DNA of 64,000 nucleotides from Chitinophagaceae bacterium (GTDB taxonomy: Bacteria > Bacteroidota > Bacteroidia > Chitinophagales > Chitinophagaceae). Positions within the stretch are counted from its first letter, which is position 1; each line of letters starts with the position of its first letter. Below, piece after piece: positions 62,031-64,000 of this stretch. Both the position numbers and the translations under genes were made by a program. The DNA lies in NCBI GenBank assembly GCA_019638615.1, contig JAHBTL010000012.1, positions 85,982 through 149,981 on the forward strand. The letters run 5' to 3'. A model generated the notes under the pieces. The model did not search any database, was not told the DNA's origin, and was given only the letters and a program-made list of their open reading frames with translations.

Positions 62031-63812
62031 ATGAATGCCTCCGATTATTACGAAGAAAAAACCAGGTTTTACACTGCTGCTGTTGAAAGTATCAAACAAA
62101 AAATATTTCTTTCTTCTGTACTGAGACTGGTCAGCTTTGGTGCTGTTTTGATTACCGCTTATTATTATTTCAGCCGGCACAGCCCGCTACTCCTCATTTT
62201 ATCTTTTTTATTTGCAGCATTGTTTATTTTTTTGGTTAGAAGAGCATTTGCGCTGAATGACAAAAAAGCGCTGCTCGGGAGATTACTGTTTATCAACGAA
62301 AACGAAGCCGGCATTATAACCGGGAGCCTCAACAGGCTGGACGACGGGAGTATTTTTAATAACGGCGCAGGCTACACTGCCGACCTGGATATTTTTGGAA
62401 AGGGCTCTCTTTATCATTTACTCAACCGTTGCAGCACGGCACATGGAAAAGAAAGATTAAGTACATTATTGCGCCAGCCTCTACCGGATGCAGGCGAAAT
62501 AACCCAACGGCAGCAGGCAGTAAAAGAGCTGGCTGAACAGCCTGACAAAAGACAGGAGCTTACCGCTTACGGGCTATTGAATGAGGAAGAGGAAGGAAAC
62601 CTGCACAGCGTAACTGCCTGGCTCAGCGCTCCTCCCCGGCTGTACAGGAAAAGATGGCTGCAGGTGGCGCGATGGGTAACCCCGTTGTACAACATTCCCT
62701 GCTTATTGCTATACATCGCCAACGGCAATGTAACATGGTTGCTGGCAGGTGTAGGCACGGGATGGCTGATCACCGGGATATATGCCAAATACATTCACGG
62801 GCAACACCAGTTGCTGAGCAAAAAGCAGGCTGTATTAAAGCAATATGCCAACATCCTGCAAAGCTTTGGCGGCATTGAGGCGGGGGCATCTGTTTTGCTG
62901 AAAGATTTAAAGCAGTCTGCCGGTAAGGCCGGCGGAGCGATCAGGAGCCTTTCGGGCTTATCGTCCATGTTCGATCAAAGGCTCAACCTGCTGGTCAACC
63001 TCTTTTTAAACAGCATTCTATTGTATGACCTTCAATGTATTCTTTCACTTGAAAAATGGAAAGAAAAACATACGCGTCAATTTTCGGAGTGGCTGTATAC
63101 TGTAGGTGATATTGAGTGCCTGAATGCGCTGGCTACTTTTGCATACAACAACCCGGGATTTGCCTACCCGGTGATAAAAAGCGATGCGCCTGTTTTCATT
63201 AAAGCCACACAACTTGCTCACCCGCTTATTGCAGAGAAAGAAAGGGTTGCCAATGATTTTGAAACCGGGGAAAAGGAAAAATTATTGCTGGTCACCGGCT
63301 CCAACATGTCGGGCAAAACCACTTTTTTGCGTACGCTGGGAGTCAATCTTATACTGGCCCAATGCGGAGCGCCTGTTTGCGCCACATCGTTTTCCTGCTG
63401 TCCCATGGATGTTCTTACTTCCATCAGGGTAAGCGATTCGTTGCAGGAGCATACTTCGTATTTTATGGCAGAGTTAAAAAAGCTGCATTCCATTATACAG
63501 GAATTACAAAACGGGAAACCTGCCCTGGTATTGATCGATGAAATACTGCGGGGAACCAACTCCGAAGACAAAACACATGGATCCGAAGCATTCATCCAAC
63601 AACTGATCCGGTACAACTGCATCACACTTTTCGCAACGCACGATCTCATGCTTTCCGGGCTGGAAAAAGATTACCCAGGCGTGATCAGCAACTACTGTTT
63701 TGAAAGTGTCATCCGCGATGGCAACCTGTACTTCGACTATACGTTGCAGAAAGGCATCGCCAAAAACAGGAACGCTTCGTTTTTAATGAAGAAGATGGGG
63801 ATCATTGGTTAA
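62031..63812 (+). CDS. Membrane-anchored MutS-family ATPase
   Basis: 593 residues. Two N-terminal membrane helices (about 28-70: VLRLVSFGAVLITAYYYFS and LLLILSFLFAALFIFLV) replace the mismatch-recognition domains. A reduced MutS core follows (LLNRCSTAHGKERLSTLLRQP, the lever start), with a second hydrophobic pair (about 215-250), and the MutS ABC ATPase: Walker A TGSNMSGKTTFLRT (about 420-433), DSLQEHTSYFMAELKKL signature, Walker B ALVLIDEILRGTNSED (about 497-512) and the His of FATHD. Mismatch repair is unlikely without domain I; the role is unknown. Confidence 0.92.
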   Translation: MNASDYYEEKTRFYTAAVESIKQKIFLSSVLRLVSFGAVLITAYYYFSRHSPLLLILSFLFAALFIFLVRRAFALNDKKALLGRLLFINENEAGIITGSLNRLDDGSIFNNGAGYTADLDIFGKGSLYHLLNRCSTAHGKERLSTLLRQPLPDAGEITQRQQAVKELAEQPDKRQELTAYGLLNEEEEGNLHSVTAWLSAPPRLYRKRWLQVARWVTPLYNIPCLLLYIANGNVTWLLAGVGTGWLITGIYAKYIHGQHQLLSKKQAVLKQYANILQSFGGIEAGASVLLKDLKQSAGKAGGAIRSLSGLSSMFDQRLNLLVNLFLNSILLYDLQCILSLEKWKEKHTRQFSEWLYTVGDIECLNALATFAYNNPGFAYPVIKSDAPVFIKATQLAHPLIAEKERVANDFETGEKEKLLLVTGSNMSGKTTFLRTLGVNLILAQCGAPVCATSFSCCPMDVLTSIRVSDSLQEHTSYFMAELKKLHSIIQELQNGKPALVLIDEILRGTNSEDKTHGSEAFIQQLIRYNCITLFATHDLMLSGLEKDYPGVISNYCFESVIRDGNLYFDYTLQKGIAKNRNASFLMKKMGIIG

Positions 63813-64000
63813 AAAGCAGTCATGTTTTTACATGGAAATGCTGCTGTATATCATCTATCAGTATTGTCCGGGAAAAGATAAAGGGTGGTCGGCCTCGGAA
63901 AAATGGCGTTAAGAAAATTGGCTTGGACGGCGCCAAAAGAAAAACACCATATGCTACAGTTAGGAAGTGCAATTAGCTCAGAAGTCGCACCACTACTGGG
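63813..64000. other. Window end without an assignable gene
   Basis: After the MutS-like stop a hairpin GCAG-CATGT-TTTT-ACATG-GCTGC-like segment (63816-63844) occurs. Short frames open to the edge exist on both strands (plus from an ATG at 63903; a minus-strand frame entering from the edge and ending at about 63857) but are too short to judge. No tRNA fits the AATTAGCTCAG stretch at 63970. Confidence 0.4.

Noticed and set aside
63961-64000. AATTAGCTCAG resembling a tRNA D-arm
   Set aside because: No acceptor stem 5' arm, no GG in the loop and the sequence is cut by the window edge.

Overview
The window looks like a chromosome segment of a Bacteroidota bacterium, most likely of the Chitinophagaceae type. 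The grounds are gene content (LytTR/LytS pairs, YceI lipoproteins, FtsX-like permeases of about 800 residues, GH77 with starch-binding domains, a membrane-anchored MutS homologue), promoters of the TAnnTTTG type a few bases ahead of starts, A-rich leaders in place of strong Shine-Dalgarno sites, and a tRNA gene without encoded CCA. The genus cannot be read from the sequence.

Layout. 1-2250: aromatic amino-acid operon (prephenate dehydratase, aminotransferase) behind a Phe/Tyr leader-peptide attenuator. 2400-5000: a small lipoprotein, an ECF sigma factor overlapping a membrane trypsin-like protease with an anti-sigma-like N-terminus, and an orphan gene. 5003-8119: an esterase divergent from an ATP-grasp ligase and a GCS2 carboxylate-amine ligase, possibly a small pathway making a peptide-like product. 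8132-15462: one long minus-strand operon for nucleotide sugars (dTDP-rhamnose, a UDP-HexNAc uronate, UDP-glucuronate, UDP-xylose, an amino sugar). 15560-21441: Kdo transferase, thymidine kinase, CcmB/CcmC/CcmD cytochrome c genes, glutamate dehydrogenase. 21626-27732: cupins, an ORF6N protein, a TIM-barrel protein, a LytS/LytTR pair divergent from a cupin-YceI pair. 27824-32051: a second glycan operon (glycosyltransferase, initiating sugar transferase, acetyltransferase, ACC-deaminase-like enzyme, ATP-grasp). 32711-43792: sugar epimerase, murB, oxidoreductases, YceI, a LysM protein, RNA methyltransferase, folA, thyA, phosphodiesterases. 43839-46254: tRNA-Leu followed by decayed genes, an LRR lipoprotein, a broken lipoprotein and a beta-barrel protein, which resembles an accessory site. 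46534-63812: proline dehydrogenase, an enolase-superfamily epimerase, thioesterase, PlsC, SIMPL, a HAD phosphatase, an ABC permease with a sigma-54-like promoter, a frameshifted beta-propeller lipoprotein, DUF1275, MATE, MalQ, and the MutS-like ATPase with a 52-residue membrane neighbour.

The strongest items for a second look are the attenuator (18 of 20 bases pair in its antiterminator), a set of intergenic imperfect hairpins built from a shared degenerate vocabulary at six loci, the two ATP-grasp-centred clusters, and the palindrome plus -24/-12 promoter ahead of the ABC permease. No CRISPR array, prophage, rRNA or complete insertion sequence is visible.
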